Translations under genes and position numbers: made by a program
Shown here: positions 53,444 to 63,903 of the stretch, piece by piece
How the letters are laid out: every line of letters starts with the position of its first letter
Numbering within the stretch: position 1 is the stretch's first letter
Assembly (NCBI RefSeq): GCF_003052605.1
Contig: NZ_QASO01000040.1
Span: 1 to 64,000, forward strand
DNA length: 64,000 nt
From: Ectopseudomonas oleovorans
GTDB lineage: Bacteria > Pseudomonadota > Gammaproteobacteria > Pseudomonadales > Pseudomonadaceae
Direction of reading: 5' to 3'
Notes under the pieces: model-generated
Database searches by the model: none
Seen by the model: the letters and a program-made list of their open reading frames with translations, nothing else
What the model was told of the DNA's origin: nothing

Positions 53444-55618
53444 TCATCGATTCACGGCAATGGCTTGGTTGTTCATGATGCGCGGAGTGATGAAAACCAG
53501 CAACTCGGCCTTGTTGTCGCTGACGATGTCACGACGGAACACTCGGCCCAAGAATGGCAGGTCACCAAGGAATGGGACTTTCTCTACACCCTTGGTCTGG
53601 GTGTTGGAGAACACCCCACCGATCACAATGGTCTCGCCATCATTGACCAGTACCTTGGCATTGACTTCGTTCTTGTTGATCGGCGGCACCCCGTCCAGGG
53701 CCCGGGCGAAGTCTGGCGCATCCTTGGTTACTTTCACTTCCATGATGATGCGATTATCCGGAGTAATCTGAGGAGTAACCTCTAGGGAGAGAGCCGCCTC
53801 CTTGAAGGATGTACTGGTCGCGCCACTAGAGCTGGCTTCCTGATAGGGCACTTCCTGCCCCTTCAAGATTTTCGCTGTCTCCTTGTCCGAAGTAACAACC
53901 TTGGGCTGGGAGACAATCTCGCCATTACCGGTCTTCTCCATGGCCGACAGCTGTAGATCCAGTGTCACATTGTCAGTAAGGAAGCCGATGCCTATACCTG
54001 AAGTACTGCCCAGAACCCCCATGTCGACGAATGGCACAGGAGCCACACCATCCTGCAGCGGAAAGTCGCCTACCGTATCGGTGCCCGGCAAATATTCCTG
54101 CCTGCTTTCATTATCGAAGGAAATTGCGTCCATGGAAGTTGCACCGTCCTTGCCGTAAACGCTCCAGTTTCCGCGACGAGTTTCCCCTCCCCAACGCACA
54201 CCCAAGGCCTTGTCGTAGTCCACGTTGGCCTCGACGATGCGCGCCTCGATCATTACCTGACGCACAGGAATGTCGAGCTGGGCAATGATACGCCGCAACT
54301 CATCCAGGCGATCCTGCGTCTGGTAAGCAATAATGCTGTTGGTGCGATCATCAACCGTTACAGAACCACGGGCATCGGATGATGCACCATCAGCACTGGT
54401 GACCGACTGAAACAGCTTCGCCATATCAGCAGCCTTGGCATAATTCACCTGAATCAGTTCACGACGCAGCGGAGCCAGCTCAGCAATTTGCTTTTGCGAC
54501 TCCAACTCCTGACGCTCACGAGCGGCGATCTCATCTGCCGGAGCCACCAGCAAGACGTTACCAACCTGGCGCTTATCCAGCCCCTTGGTCTTCAGCACCA
54601 GGTCCAACGCCTGATCCCATGGCACGTTCTGCAAACGCAGAGTGATATTGCCGGCGACAGTATCGCTTGCAACCAGGTTCAGATCGGTAAAGTCCGCAAT
54701 CAGCTGCAGCACCGAACGCACGTCGATATCCTGAAAGTTGAGCGACAATTTCTCCCCGGTATAAGCAAAGCGCTCAGCCTTGCGGCGTTCTACGTCATCC
54801 TGAGTGAGAGGTTTGACACTCAACGTCAGCCTGTTCTCGGTCTGGTAAGCCAGGTAATCGTATAACCCGACTGGTTCAATCACGATACTGGTTCTGTCTG
54901 CGCTACCCGTAGCACTGACGAACTGCACCGGCGTGGCGAAATCCTTCACATCCAGCCGTACACGCAGCGACTCGGGCAGGTCAGTCTTGGCGAAGTCCAG
55001 ACGAATCTTCCCACCCTGCTCTTGGATATCAGGACTGATCGATGCATCGGAAAGGGTAATGACGACATTACCCTCACCCTGCTCCCCACGCTGAAAGTCG
55101 ATATTACTGATTGCTTTCGCTTGCGGCCCGTAGGCTTTCTTGGGTGCAACCGCCGCTACCGAAGCAGGCACCGAGGCTGAGGGCCGCGACGCGACGGCAG
55201 AAGAATCTCCAACCAAGACATACAGATCATTACCCTCAACTCGAGTGCTGTATGGCGCCAGACTGGTGAGATTGACAATCAGACGGGTACGGTCCTTCGC
55301 CTCGACAATGGTAATGCTACGCGCATTACCGACACCCAGTTCACGATTCTTTGAGCCGAGCTTGTTCGACACGCCCGGCAGGTCCAAAGCGATACGCGCA
55401 GGCTGCTCGATGGTATAGCCGCGAGGAGCCGTTACCGGCTCATCGAAGGAAAGCTTCAGCTCAACTCGATCACCAGGCAAACTGGCGACATTCAAATCCT
55501 GAAGATTGGCCGCCAATACCGCGGGCGACAGCAGCGCCGCCAGCAGAACGACGCTAAGACGCGAAAGAGAGCTGTTCATTTTCGTATCCCGTGTGGCAGA
55601 CAGATTATTTATATTCAT
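53444..55618 (-). CDS. pilQ: Type IV pilus secretin PilQ
   Basis: A 724-residue outer-membrane secretin that forms the pilus exit pore. A signal peptide (LSVVLLAALLSPAVLA) is followed by two AMIN domains that bind peptidoglycan (LNVASLPGDRVELKLSFDEP; NIDFQRGEQGEGNVVITLSD), an STN/N0 domain (LSLNFQDIDVRSVLQLIADF), an N1 domain, and the secretin core (QVMIEARIVEANVDYDKALG to VPFLGDLPFLGRVFRRDIVS). Start: ATG at 55618 has GAGG at good spacing; ATG at 55579 (MNSSLSRL) matches the PAO1 start and is the alternative, giving 711 residues. The start of the gene follows pilP by 16 bases. Confidence 0.94.
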   Translation of the reverse strand: MNINNLSATRDTKMNSSLSRLSVVLLAALLSPAVLAANLQDLNVASLPGDRVELKLSFDEPVTAPRGYTIEQPARIALDLPGVSNKLGSKNRELGVGNARSITIVEAKDRTRLIVNLTSLAPYSTRVEGNDLYVLVGDSSAVASRPSASVPASVAAVAPKKAYGPQAKAISNIDFQRGEQGEGNVVITLSDASISPDIQEQGGKIRLDFAKTDLPESLRVRLDVKDFATPVQFVSATGSADRTSIVIEPVGLYDYLAYQTENRLTLSVKPLTQDDVERRKAERFAYTGEKLSLNFQDIDVRSVLQLIADFTDLNLVASDTVAGNITLRLQNVPWDQALDLVLKTKGLDKRQVGNVLLVAPADEIAARERQELESQKQIAELAPLRRELIQVNYAKAADMAKLFQSVTSADGASSDARGSVTVDDRTNSIIAYQTQDRLDELRRIIAQLDIPVRQVMIEARIVEANVDYDKALGVRWGGETRRGNWSVYGKDGATSMDAISFDNESRQEYLPGTDTVGDFPLQDGVAPVPFVDMGVLGSTSGIGIGFLTDNVTLDLQLSAMEKTGNGEIVSQPKVVTSDKETAKILKGQEVPYQEASSSGATSTSFKEAALSLEVTPQITPDNRIIMEVKVTKDAPDFARALDGVPPINKNEVNAKVLVNDGETIVIGGVFSNTQTKGVEKVPFLGDLPFLGRVFRRDIVSDNKAELLVFITPRIMNNQAIAVNR

Positions 55619-55634
55619 TTCTCACCTCGCCCCG

Positions 55635-56159
55635 TCAGGAGCGCTCCTTCAAGGAAAGGCTGCGTGGTCGCTCAAGCCAGCCACCTTCGCCATCTGGAAC
55701 AATTTCCATAACATCGATCTTGGAGTCATCGATCACGAGAATCTTGCCGTGGTTACGCCCAAGAAAGTCGCCTACTTTTACACGATGAACACCACCCGCA
55801 CCGTTAACCAGAGCGAACAACTGGCGATCATTTCTCAGCGTGCCAACCATCTCGAATGTTTCGATATTGAACCCTTCGAGGAATTGCTTGACACGGCTTT
55901 CATCCGGCTTGATCTCTGGCGCCCCTTTTTGTCGGGTGACGACATCGATTTTAACCGGGGGCTGAAAAGGGCTACGTAGAGACGCAGCACGATAGGTGAA
56001 GCTTTCATACGGCTGAAACGTCGGCAGCGGCTCAATAGCGCCTTTAGGCTTTGCGCGCACTTCATCCATATAGATACGCAAATCGGAAAAATCACCACCG
56101 ACACCGCACCCGGCCAAGAGAGCGAAACCCGCCACCAGAACCAAACGAGAGAAACTCAT
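55635..56159 (-). CDS. pilP: Type IV pilus inner-membrane lipoprotein PilP
   Basis: A 174-residue lipoprotein. The lipobox LLAGC puts the lipidated residue at Cys18. A flexible Pro-rich region (about 35-75) precedes the C-terminal beta domain (ETFEMVGTLRNDRQLFALVN to VMEIVPDGEGGWLERPRSL), which contacts PilQ N0. PilP links the PilMNO inner-membrane complex to the secretin. Its ATG overlaps the pilO stop by 4 bases. Confidence 0.95.
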   Translation of the reverse strand: MSFSRLVLVAGFALLAGCGVGGDFSDLRIYMDEVRAKPKGAIEPLPTFQPYESFTYRAASLRSPFQPPVKIDVVTRQKGAPEIKPDESRVKQFLEGFNIETFEMVGTLRNDRQLFALVNGAGGVHRVKVGDFLGRNHGKILVIDDSKIDVMEIVPDGEGGWLERPRSLSLKERS

Positions 56160-56779
56160 TGTTGAGCCCCCTTATCATTGTAGCGATAGGTCTTGGCCAT
56201 AATCTGCATGCTCAGGCGGCTGGAGTTTCCAGCACTGACTGGTGCCAACTCAAAATCATGCAAGGTAACGATACGCGGTAGACTGGCGACACCACTTACA
56301 AAAGTCGCAAGGTCGTGATAACCACCGGTAACTTTGATCTGAATCGGCAATTCGATATAGAACTGCTGAGCCACTTCCGGCAACAGTTTGATCTCTTCGA
56401 ACTCCAAGCCACTGCCCAGGCCGGTACGAGTAATATCCTCGAGCAACCCGGGAACCTCGGTATCGCTTGGCAGCTGACGCAGAAGAGCGCCAAAGGACAC
56501 CTCCATCTCCTGCATCTGCTCTTTATAGGCCTCAAGGTTCGCCGCCTGATAAGCTTTGCTGGAGAACTGCTCCTTCAGCGTCACCTCTTCTCGCTGACGC
56601 TGCTCGAGCATGCTCTGCAGATCCTTGAGGTGAAAGTTGTAGCCCAACGCCAGAACGACAATAAACAGTAGCAGGCCGGCAATGAATTTGACCGCACCAG
56701 GCCACGACCCAACATTGTTCAAATCAAGGTCATTGATATCAATACTGCGCAGGCTGTCCAAGGAACTCTTAATGCTCAT
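56156..56779 (-). CDS. pilO: Type IV pilus alignment protein PilO
   Basis: A 207-residue bitopic inner-membrane protein. A short cytoplasmic N-terminus, one span (AVKFIAGLLLFIVVLALGYN, about 30-50), a periplasmic coiled coil (about 55-105) and a ferredoxin-like domain with LELEEIKLLPEV-type strand sequence and ELPIQIKVTGGYHDLATFVS are in the usual order. It forms heterodimers with PilN. Overlaps of 4 bases with pilN and pilP indicate coupled translation. Confidence 0.95.
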   Translation of the reverse strand: MSIKSSLDSLRSIDINDLDLNNVGSWPGAVKFIAGLLLFIVVLALGYNFHLKDLQSMLEQRQREEVTLKEQFSSKAYQAANLEAYKEQMQEMEVSFGALLRQLPSDTEVPGLLEDITRTGLGSGLEFEEIKLLPEVAQQFYIELPIQIKVTGGYHDLATFVSGVASLPRIVTLHDFELAPVSAGNSSRLSMQIMAKTYRYNDKGAQQ

Positions 56780-57347
56780 TGCGCCGCCTCCGCTTTTTCT
56801 TGATCAGGCTGTGTCTGCTGCACCGTCAGCTGAAACACATTCTCCTGATCCAAAGCCCCCGCTGTAACAGCTTTGACTTCGGTCAGATTGGGAGCGGTTA
56901 ACCACTCAGAAGCATCCAAGTTACGCATCAGATTCGAGACGCGATTATTCGATTCAGCCACACCAATAATGGCAATGCTATTACCCACCATTTTCACACT
57001 GGTGAAATACACACCGTCCGGCAGCGTTCTCACCAACTGGTCGAACACACGACCGATAATTGGCCGGTTACCCTGCAAGTCTTGAATAATCTTCATGCGC
57101 TCCAGCAATTGCTGGCGACGCGCTCTCAACTCACTGATTTCCTTGATACGCGCATCGAGAACTGCGATCTCCTTCTTGATGAAGTCATTTCGCGCATTCT
57201 GGTTACTGATTGCCGCACTGAGAAATTGATCACCCAGAAACACCAAACCAGCCGCCACAACGAGGACACCGACAAGACTTACCAGAAACCGCTGCTTGCG
57301 CTCCTCGCGCAGCTGTTCACGCCAGGGAAGTAGGTTAATCCGCGCCA

Positions 57348-57348
<1 letters not shown>
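56776..57348 (-). CDS. pilN: Type IV pilus alignment protein PilN
   Basis: A 190-residue bitopic membrane protein. The N-terminal INLLPWREQLREERKQR is the segment that docks into PilM, a span follows (FLVSLVGVLVVAAGLVFLG), then a periplasmic coiled coil (about 45-85) and a ferredoxin-like domain (LVRTLPDGVYFTSVKMVGNS). ATG overlaps the pilM stop. Partner of PilO in the alignment complex. Confidence 0.95.
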
Positions 57349-58439
<1,091 letters not shown>

Positions 58440-58518
58440 TTACGGACTATTTATGTTTTTCCACATTAAATATCAGTCTTGACAGAAGCGCAAATGGCTC
58501 CCCGGGAAAAAAAACGCT

Positions 58519-58524
58519 TATAAT
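58519..58524 (+). promoter_or_regulatory. Candidate -10 element of ponA
   Basis: A perfect TATAAT lies 70 bases before the ponA start codon, behind an A8 run. No good -35 is seen at 17-18 bases; a TTGACA at 58479-58484 is too far upstream (34 bases) to pair with it. The AT-rich 181-base gap must also hold the divergent pilM promoter, whose elements I could not assign. Confidence 0.45.
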
Positions 58525-58593
58525 GTGATCAGCTTTTCCCTTTTAGCCTCGGCTCCTGCTTAATTCATTCTTTTACTTGGAATTCCGAACATT

Positions 58594-61005
58594 TTGATAC
58601 GCCTGCTGAAGTTCATCTGGTGGTCTTGCGTTGCCGTTTTTTGTGGGCTGCTGCTCAGTTTCAGCGGCGCGTTTCTTTACCTTAGCCCGACCCTTCCTTC
58701 CGTCGAGTCGCTGCGCCAGGTTCAGCTGCAGATCCCTCTGCGCGTCTACAGCAGCGATGCCAAGCTGATTGCCGAGTTCGGCGAGATGCGCCGTTCGCCG
58801 ATTCGCTTCGATGAAATTCCCAAGGAATTCATCAGCGCTCTGCTGGCTGCCGAAGACGATAATTTCGCCAATCATTATGGCGTCGATGTGACCAGCCTGA
58901 TGCGCGCTGCCACGCAATTATTGAAAAGCGGCCAGATTCAGAGCGGTGGCAGCACCATCACCATGCAGGTGGCGAAGAACTTCTTCCTCACCAACGAGCG
59001 CAGTTTTTCGCGCAAGGCCACCGAAATTCTTCTGGCCTTGCAGATCGAGCGCGAGCTGAGCAAGGACGAGATCCTCGAGCTCTACGTCAACAAGATCTAC
59101 CTCGGCCACCGCGCCTACGGCATCGAAGCTGCCGCACAGGTCTATTACGGCAAATCGATCCGTGACCTGAACCTGGCGCAGATGGCGATGATCGCCGGCC
59201 TGCCGAAAGCACCGTCGCGCTACAACCCGCTGGTCAATCCGACCCGAGCCAAGGAGCGCCGCGACTGGATTCTCGGCCGCCTGTATCGCCTGGGCCGTAT
59301 CGATCAGGCCAGCTACGAGGAAGCGCTTGCCGAGGTAGTCGATGCGCGTTACCACGTTCCCACACCAGAATTGAGCGCTCCTTATATAGCCGAGATGGCA
59401 CGCGCGGAAATGGTTGGCCGCTATGGCAGCGAGGCTTATACGGAAGGCTTCAATGTCACCACCACCGTGCCTAGTCATTTGCAGGAGGCAGCCAACACCG
59501 CCCTGCGTGACGGACTGATCGCCTATGACCAGCGTCACGGCTATCGCGGCCCTGAGAGTCGCCTGCCGGGCATGACCCGCGAAACCTGGCTGACCGAGCT
59601 GGCCAAGTTCCGCAGTATCGGCGGCCTGGAGCCCGCTGTGGTTACCCAAGTCGAGAAAAGCGGCATTCTGGTATTGACCCGTAACGGCGAAGAACAAGCG
59701 GTGTCGTGGGGCAGCATGAAATGGGCTCGCCCCTACCTGAACACCAACAGCATGGGCCCGCGCCCGCAGCAACCTGGCGATGTCACCCAGGTCGGCGATA
59801 TCGTTCGCGTGCAGCGCCAGGCCGATGGCAGCCTGCGTTTCACCCAAGTCCCCGCAGCACAGGGCGCGTTGGTTTCCCTCGACCCATACAGCGGCGCCAT
59901 TCAGTCACTGGTCGGCGGGTTCTCATTCGATCAGAGCAACTACAACCGCGCCGTGCAGGCCAAGCGCCAGCCGGGCTCGAGCTTCAAGCCCTTCATCTAT
60001 AGCGCGGCTCTCGATAGCGGCTACACCGCAGCGACGCTGGTCAACGACGCGCCGATCATCCTCTCCGACGACTACCTGTCGCAGAAGTGGCGCCCGAAGA
60101 ACGACAACAATACCTTTCTCGGCCCAATTCGCATGCGTGAAGCGTTGTACAAGTCGCGCAACCTGGTTTCCATCCGCCTGCTGCAGGACATGGGCATCGA
60201 CCGTAGCTTGCGCTATATCGAGCGCTTCGGCTTCGCCCCGCAGGATCTGCCGCGCAACCTGTCACTGGCACTCGGCACTGCCAGCCTGACCCCCATGGAA
60301 ATCGCTGAGGGCTGGGCCACCTTCGCCAATGGCGGTTACAAGATCGAGCCGTACCTGATCGAACGCATTGATGACCGCAACGGCAAGCCGCTGTTCCGCG
60401 CCAATCCGGCCCGCGTGCCAGGCAGCGCACCGACCGAGGAGAACGCCAACCTCACCGTCAACGTAACTGATGAGTTGCCGTTGGAGGAGCCTAAGGTCGC
60501 CGAACAGATCATCGACGAGCGCACCGCCTACATCATGACCAGCATGCTGCAGGACGTGATCAAGCGCGGTACCGGGCGGCGCGCTCTCGCCCTTGGCCGC
60601 AATGACCTGGCAGGCAAGACCGGCACCACCAACGAGTCCAAGGACAGCTGGTTCTCCGGCTACAACGGCGATTACGTAACCACCGTCTGGGCCGGCTTCG
60701 ACCAGCCGGAGAGCCTGGGCCGCCATGAGTACGGCGGCACTGTCGCGCTGCCTATCTGGATGAACTACATGGGCGCAGTACTCAAGGATCGACCCAACCA
60801 TCTGCCCAAAGAACCCAAGGGGCTGCTGACGCTGCGCGTCGACCCGATCAGTGGCCGCGCTGCTGCACCCGGCACACCGGACGCCTATTTCGAACTGTTC
60901 AAGAGTGAAGACTCGCCCCCTCCGATGAGTGAGCTCGAACCTGGCATGGGTGTTCCTGGCAGCCCGCTACCGGCCGACGAGATGGCGCCGATTGACTTGT
61001 TCTAG
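58594..61005 (+). CDS. ponA: Penicillin-binding protein 1A (bifunctional murein synthase)
   Basis: An 803-residue inner-membrane enzyme. One span near the N-terminus (about 8-30), a GT51 glycosyltransferase domain with AAEDDNFANHYGVD (catalytic Glu87) and QSGGSTITMQVAKNFFL, an OB-like insert, and a transpeptidase domain with the SxxK serine in RQPGSSFKPF (near 460), the SRN-type motif KSRNLVS and the KTGTT box (near 673) follow in order. The start is TTG at 58594, supported by the conserved N-terminal IRLLKFIWW and by PAO1 alignment from memory. It diverges from the pil operon as in most pseudomonads. Confidence 0.95.
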   Translation: MIRLLKFIWWSCVAVFCGLLLSFSGAFLYLSPTLPSVESLRQVQLQIPLRVYSSDAKLIAEFGEMRRSPIRFDEIPKEFISALLAAEDDNFANHYGVDVTSLMRAATQLLKSGQIQSGGSTITMQVAKNFFLTNERSFSRKATEILLALQIERELSKDEILELYVNKIYLGHRAYGIEAAAQVYYGKSIRDLNLAQMAMIAGLPKAPSRYNPLVNPTRAKERRDWILGRLYRLGRIDQASYEEALAEVVDARYHVPTPELSAPYIAEMARAEMVGRYGSEAYTEGFNVTTTVPSHLQEAANTALRDGLIAYDQRHGYRGPESRLPGMTRETWLTELAKFRSIGGLEPAVVTQVEKSGILVLTRNGEEQAVSWGSMKWARPYLNTNSMGPRPQQPGDVTQVGDIVRVQRQADGSLRFTQVPAAQGALVSLDPYSGAIQSLVGGFSFDQSNYNRAVQAKRQPGSSFKPFIYSAALDSGYTAATLVNDAPIILSDDYLSQKWRPKNDNNTFLGPIRMREALYKSRNLVSIRLLQDMGIDRSLRYIERFGFAPQDLPRNLSLALGTASLTPMEIAEGWATFANGGYKIEPYLIERIDDRNGKPLFRANPARVPGSAPTEENANLTVNVTDELPLEEPKVAEQIIDERTAYIMTSMLQDVIKRGTGRRALALGRNDLAGKTGTTNESKDSWFSGYNGDYVTTVWAGFDQPESLGRHEYGGTVALPIWMNYMGAVLKDRPNHLPKEPKGLLTLRVDPISGRAAAPGTPDAYFELFKSEDSPPPMSELEPGMGVPGSPLPADEMAPIDLF

Positions 61006-61051
61006 GATAAGGCTCAAGCGGCTGCAATCGTTGCCTTAAGCCGTATCACAG

Positions 61052-61087
61052 ACAATAAAAAACCCGCCGAAGCGGGTTTTTTATTGT
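61052..61087. terminator. Bidirectional terminator between ponA and maeB
   Basis: ACAATAAAAAACCCGC (61052-61067) and GCGGGTTTTTTATTGT (61072-61087) are perfect 16-base complements with loop CGAA. A-rich and T-rich flanks make it work for both convergent genes. Confidence 0.95.
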
Positions 61088-61094
61088 CGGCTGA

Positions 61095-62363
61095 TCAGCC
61101 GTTGAACACTTCATCCACCGATTTCAGCGGATAGTGCTTCGGATAGGGCAGAGTCGCCACGCCGGATTCGATGGCAGCTTTGGCCACTGCATCGCAAACC
61201 ACGGTGATCAGACGTTGATCCATTGGCTTCGGAATGATGTACTCGCGACCGAACGACAGCTCGATACCGCAGTAGGCGTCGCAGACTTCCTGCGGCACCG
61301 GCAGCTTGGCCAGATCACGCAGGGCCAGGGCAGCGGCGATCTTCATCTCTTCGTTGATGCGGGTGGCACGCACGTCCAGAGCACCGCGGAAGATGAAGGG
61401 AAAACCCAGCACATTGTTGACCTGGTTCGGGTAGTCGGAACGACCGGTGGCCATGATCACGTCGTTGCGCGTCTCGTGCGCCAGCTCCGGCTTGATTTCC
61501 GGATCCGGGTTGGAGCAGGCGAAGACGATCGGGTTGGCCGCCATGCGCTGGAGATCTTCCGGGCTCAGCAGGTTGGCGCCGGACAGGCCGACGAACACGT
61601 CAGCGCCTTCGAGCGCGTCGGACAGCGTGCGCTTGTCGGTCTCGGTGGCGAACACGGCCTTGTACTGGTTCAGATCATCGCGACCGGCATGAATCACGCC
61701 CTTGCGATCGACCATGAAGATGTTCTCAACCTTGGCACCCATGCTCACCAGCAACTTCATGCAGGAGATGGCAGCTGCACCGCCGCCCAGGCAGACGATC
61801 TTGGCATCGATCAGAGTCTTGCCGGCGATTTCCAGGGCATTGAGCATGCCGGCCGCGGTGACGATGGCGGTGCCATGCTGGTCATCGTGGAATACCGGGA
61901 TGTCGCACTGTTCGATCAGCGCGCGCTCGATCTCGAAGCACTCAGGCGCCTTGATATCTTCCAGGTTGATGCCGCCGAAGGTGATGGAGATGCGCTTGAC
62001 GGTGTCGATGAACGCCTGCGGGCTTTCAGCGTCGACTTCAATGTCGAACACGTCGATGCCAGCGAAGCGCTTGAACAGTACACCTTTACCTTCCATTACC
62101 GGCTTGGAAGCCAGCGGGCCGAGGTTACCCAGGCCGAGGATAGCGGTACCGTCGGAAATTACGGCGACCAGGTTGCCCTTACCGGTATAGCGGTAGGCCA
62201 GTTCGGCATCGCGAGCGATCTCGCGTACCGGTTCGGCTACGCCTGGGCTGTATGCGAGGGACAGGTCGCGGGCAGTGGCAGTGGCTTTGGTCAGCTCGAC
62301 ACTCAGCTTACCGGGACGGGGCTGAGCGTGATATTCGAGAGCGGCTGTTTTTAGATCGGACAT
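61095..62363 (-). CDS. maeB: NADP-dependent malic enzyme MaeB, short form
   Basis: A 422-residue enzyme that decarboxylates malate to pyruvate. DLSLAYSPGVAEPVREIARD and YTGKGNLVAVISDGTAILGL form the substrate and metal region; VFHDDQHGTAIVTAAGMLNA and IVCLGGGAAAISCMKLLVSM bind metal and NADP. Unlike E. coli MaeB (759 residues), it ends before any phosphotransacetylase-like domain, as in PAO1 PA5046, so it lacks the acetyl-CoA regulatory module. ATG at 62363. Convergent with ponA. Confidence 0.93.
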   Translation of the reverse strand: MSDLKTAALEYHAQPRPGKLSVELTKATATARDLSLAYSPGVAEPVREIARDAELAYRYTGKGNLVAVISDGTAILGLGNLGPLASKPVMEGKGVLFKRFAGIDVFDIEVDAESPQAFIDTVKRISITFGGINLEDIKAPECFEIERALIEQCDIPVFHDDQHGTAIVTAAGMLNALEIAGKTLIDAKIVCLGGGAAAISCMKLLVSMGAKVENIFMVDRKGVIHAGRDDLNQYKAVFATETDKRTLSDALEGADVFVGLSGANLLSPEDLQRMAANPIVFACSNPDPEIKPELAHETRNDVIMATGRSDYPNQVNNVLGFPFIFRGALDVRATRINEEMKIAAALALRDLAKLPVPQEVCDAYCGIELSFGREYIIPKPMDQRLITVVCDAVAKAAIESGVATLPYPKHYPLKSVDEVFNG

Positions 62364-62466
62364 AGTGGCATTTCCGCTTTTATGAGGCTTGTTGAACGGG
62401 CGCGGCCGAGGATACGCAAGTTGTATATACCTGCCAAGACCGTTCGGTCGCGATGGATGCGCCGCG

Positions 62467-63903
62467 CTAGCGCAGCGTTTTCAACCACTGTCCCGGACGC
62501 GGCTCGCCACGCGGATACAGCCCATTGAGCAGCCTCAACTGTGCCTCGCCATCGGCCGCCAGCGGCGCGCCACTGGCCAGACCAGTCATACTCTGCCCGG
62601 CCTTGACCCGCACCAGATGCAGACGCACCGGCTCGGCCAACTTGCGCTCGGCCGCCTTCAGTGGCCGGTAACTGCGGATAACCTCGAGAAAACGCTGATC
62701 CTCGGCTTCCAGCGAAGCGCGCCCTTTTACTGCCGCCACGAACAGGTAAGCGTTGTCGCCGCGATAGATCACCGCCACGCGACGCGCCGATTGGCCCTGC
62801 AACACCGCCGTATAGCCCTGCAGCACGCCAAGACGCAACTCCTCGCCTGCCACCAGACGCTGATTGCCGACGCGCTGACGCAGGAATTCGGCAGGCGACA
62901 GGCGTTTGTCCACTGCCTCCAGAGTCATGGCGATAAAGGCTTGCTCATCCGGGGTGTGACCGATCAGTACATCGGGGCGATTGACCAGCTGCCAGCCCTG
63001 CGGGTAGGTCAGCGTGAAGTCCAGCTCGCCGTGATAGAAATGGCGTCCGCGGCGAATACCGCTGGCCGCTGAATCGCCGAACACCAGACCATCGAGCATC
63101 TGCAGAAAACGGTCGCGCCCCACTTCCTGATTGCCGCCGGCCAGCGCACGCGCCGGGCCGATCACTTCCTGCAGGCGTCGATCATTGTCCGGGTGGGTAT
63201 CGAACAAGCCGTGGTAGCCGCCCGCCGCGGGTGATTCGCCGCGCTTGGCTGCCTGCTCACGGGCGAAATCCTCCTGCGCCTTGAGCACCTTGACCACCTC
63301 GATCATCGCTTGCGGATCGTAGCCACCACGCGCCAGGTATTGCGCGCCCAGGCCATCGGCCTCCAACTCCATGTCGCGCCCATAGCCGCGCACGAACGCA
63401 TTACCTATGGCGCTGGTCAGATCCCCCACTGCGCCGACACCAGTACCGATAGCCGCAGCCTGCCCGAGCAAGCCCCAGGCCGTGGACTGACTTTGCTGGC
63501 GCACGCTATGGCGGGCCGTAACGTGACCGACCTCGTGCCCCAGTACGGCCGCCAGTTCCGCCTCGGAATTCAGATAAGCGAGCAGGCCACGGTGGATATA
63601 GATGTAGCCACCCGGCAGGGCGAAGGCGTTGATATCCGGGCTGTCCACCAGGGTGAAAACGTAGTTGAGCTGATTGCGATGGCTGCTGCGTGCTACCCGC
63701 TCGCCGACGCGCTGAATATAAGCCTGCAGTTTGGCGTCCTCATAGCGCGGGTATTGCTTGAGGATTTCCTGGTTGTAGCGCGCCCCGAGCTCCAGCTCCT
63801 GGCGCTCACTCATCATCACGAAGTCGTTGCGACCCGTGGCAGGATTGACCGCGCAACCTGCCAGCCAGCTGCAGATCAGGCACAACATCAATGCACGCAT
63901 CAT
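62467..63903 (-). CDS. M48-family metalloprotease lipoprotein
   Basis: A 478-residue exported zinc protease. The lipobox WLAGC gives lipidated Cys17. The M48 catalytic motif HEVGH is at 123-127 and the third ligand Glu lies in MELEADGLGAQYL. A C-terminal region of about 200 residues after the protease domain (YHGELDFTLTYPQGWQLVNR onward) resembles the extra domain of LoiP/YfgC-like proteins in pseudomonads and ends in a short LysM-like stretch (VKAGQSMTGLA). Such proteases act in envelope quality control. ATG at 63903 follows GGAGG and overlaps the stop of the upstream gene (ATGA). Confidence 0.87.
   Translation of the reverse strand: MMRALMLCLICSWLAGCAVNPATGRNDFVMMSERQELELGARYNQEILKQYPRYEDAKLQAYIQRVGERVARSSHRNQLNYVFTLVDSPDINAFALPGGYIYIHRGLLAYLNSEAELAAVLGHEVGHVTARHSVRQQSQSTAWGLLGQAAAIGTGVGAVGDLTSAIGNAFVRGYGRDMELEADGLGAQYLARGGYDPQAMIEVVKVLKAQEDFAREQAAKRGESPAAGGYHGLFDTHPDNDRRLQEVIGPARALAGGNQEVGRDRFLQMLDGLVFGDSAASGIRRGRHFYHGELDFTLTYPQGWQLVNRPDVLIGHTPDEQAFIAMTLEAVDKRLSPAEFLRQRVGNQRLVAGEELRLGVLQGYTAVLQGQSARRVAVIYRGDNAYLFVAAVKGRASLEAEDQRFLEVIRSYRPLKAAERKLAEPVRLHLVRVKAGQSMTGLASGAPLAADGEAQLRLLNGLYPRGEPRPGQWLKTLR

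Noticed and set aside
61095-62363. Truncated MaeB
   Set aside because: It lacks the phosphotransacetylase-like domain of E. coli MaeB, but the 420-residue form is normal for Pseudomonas.
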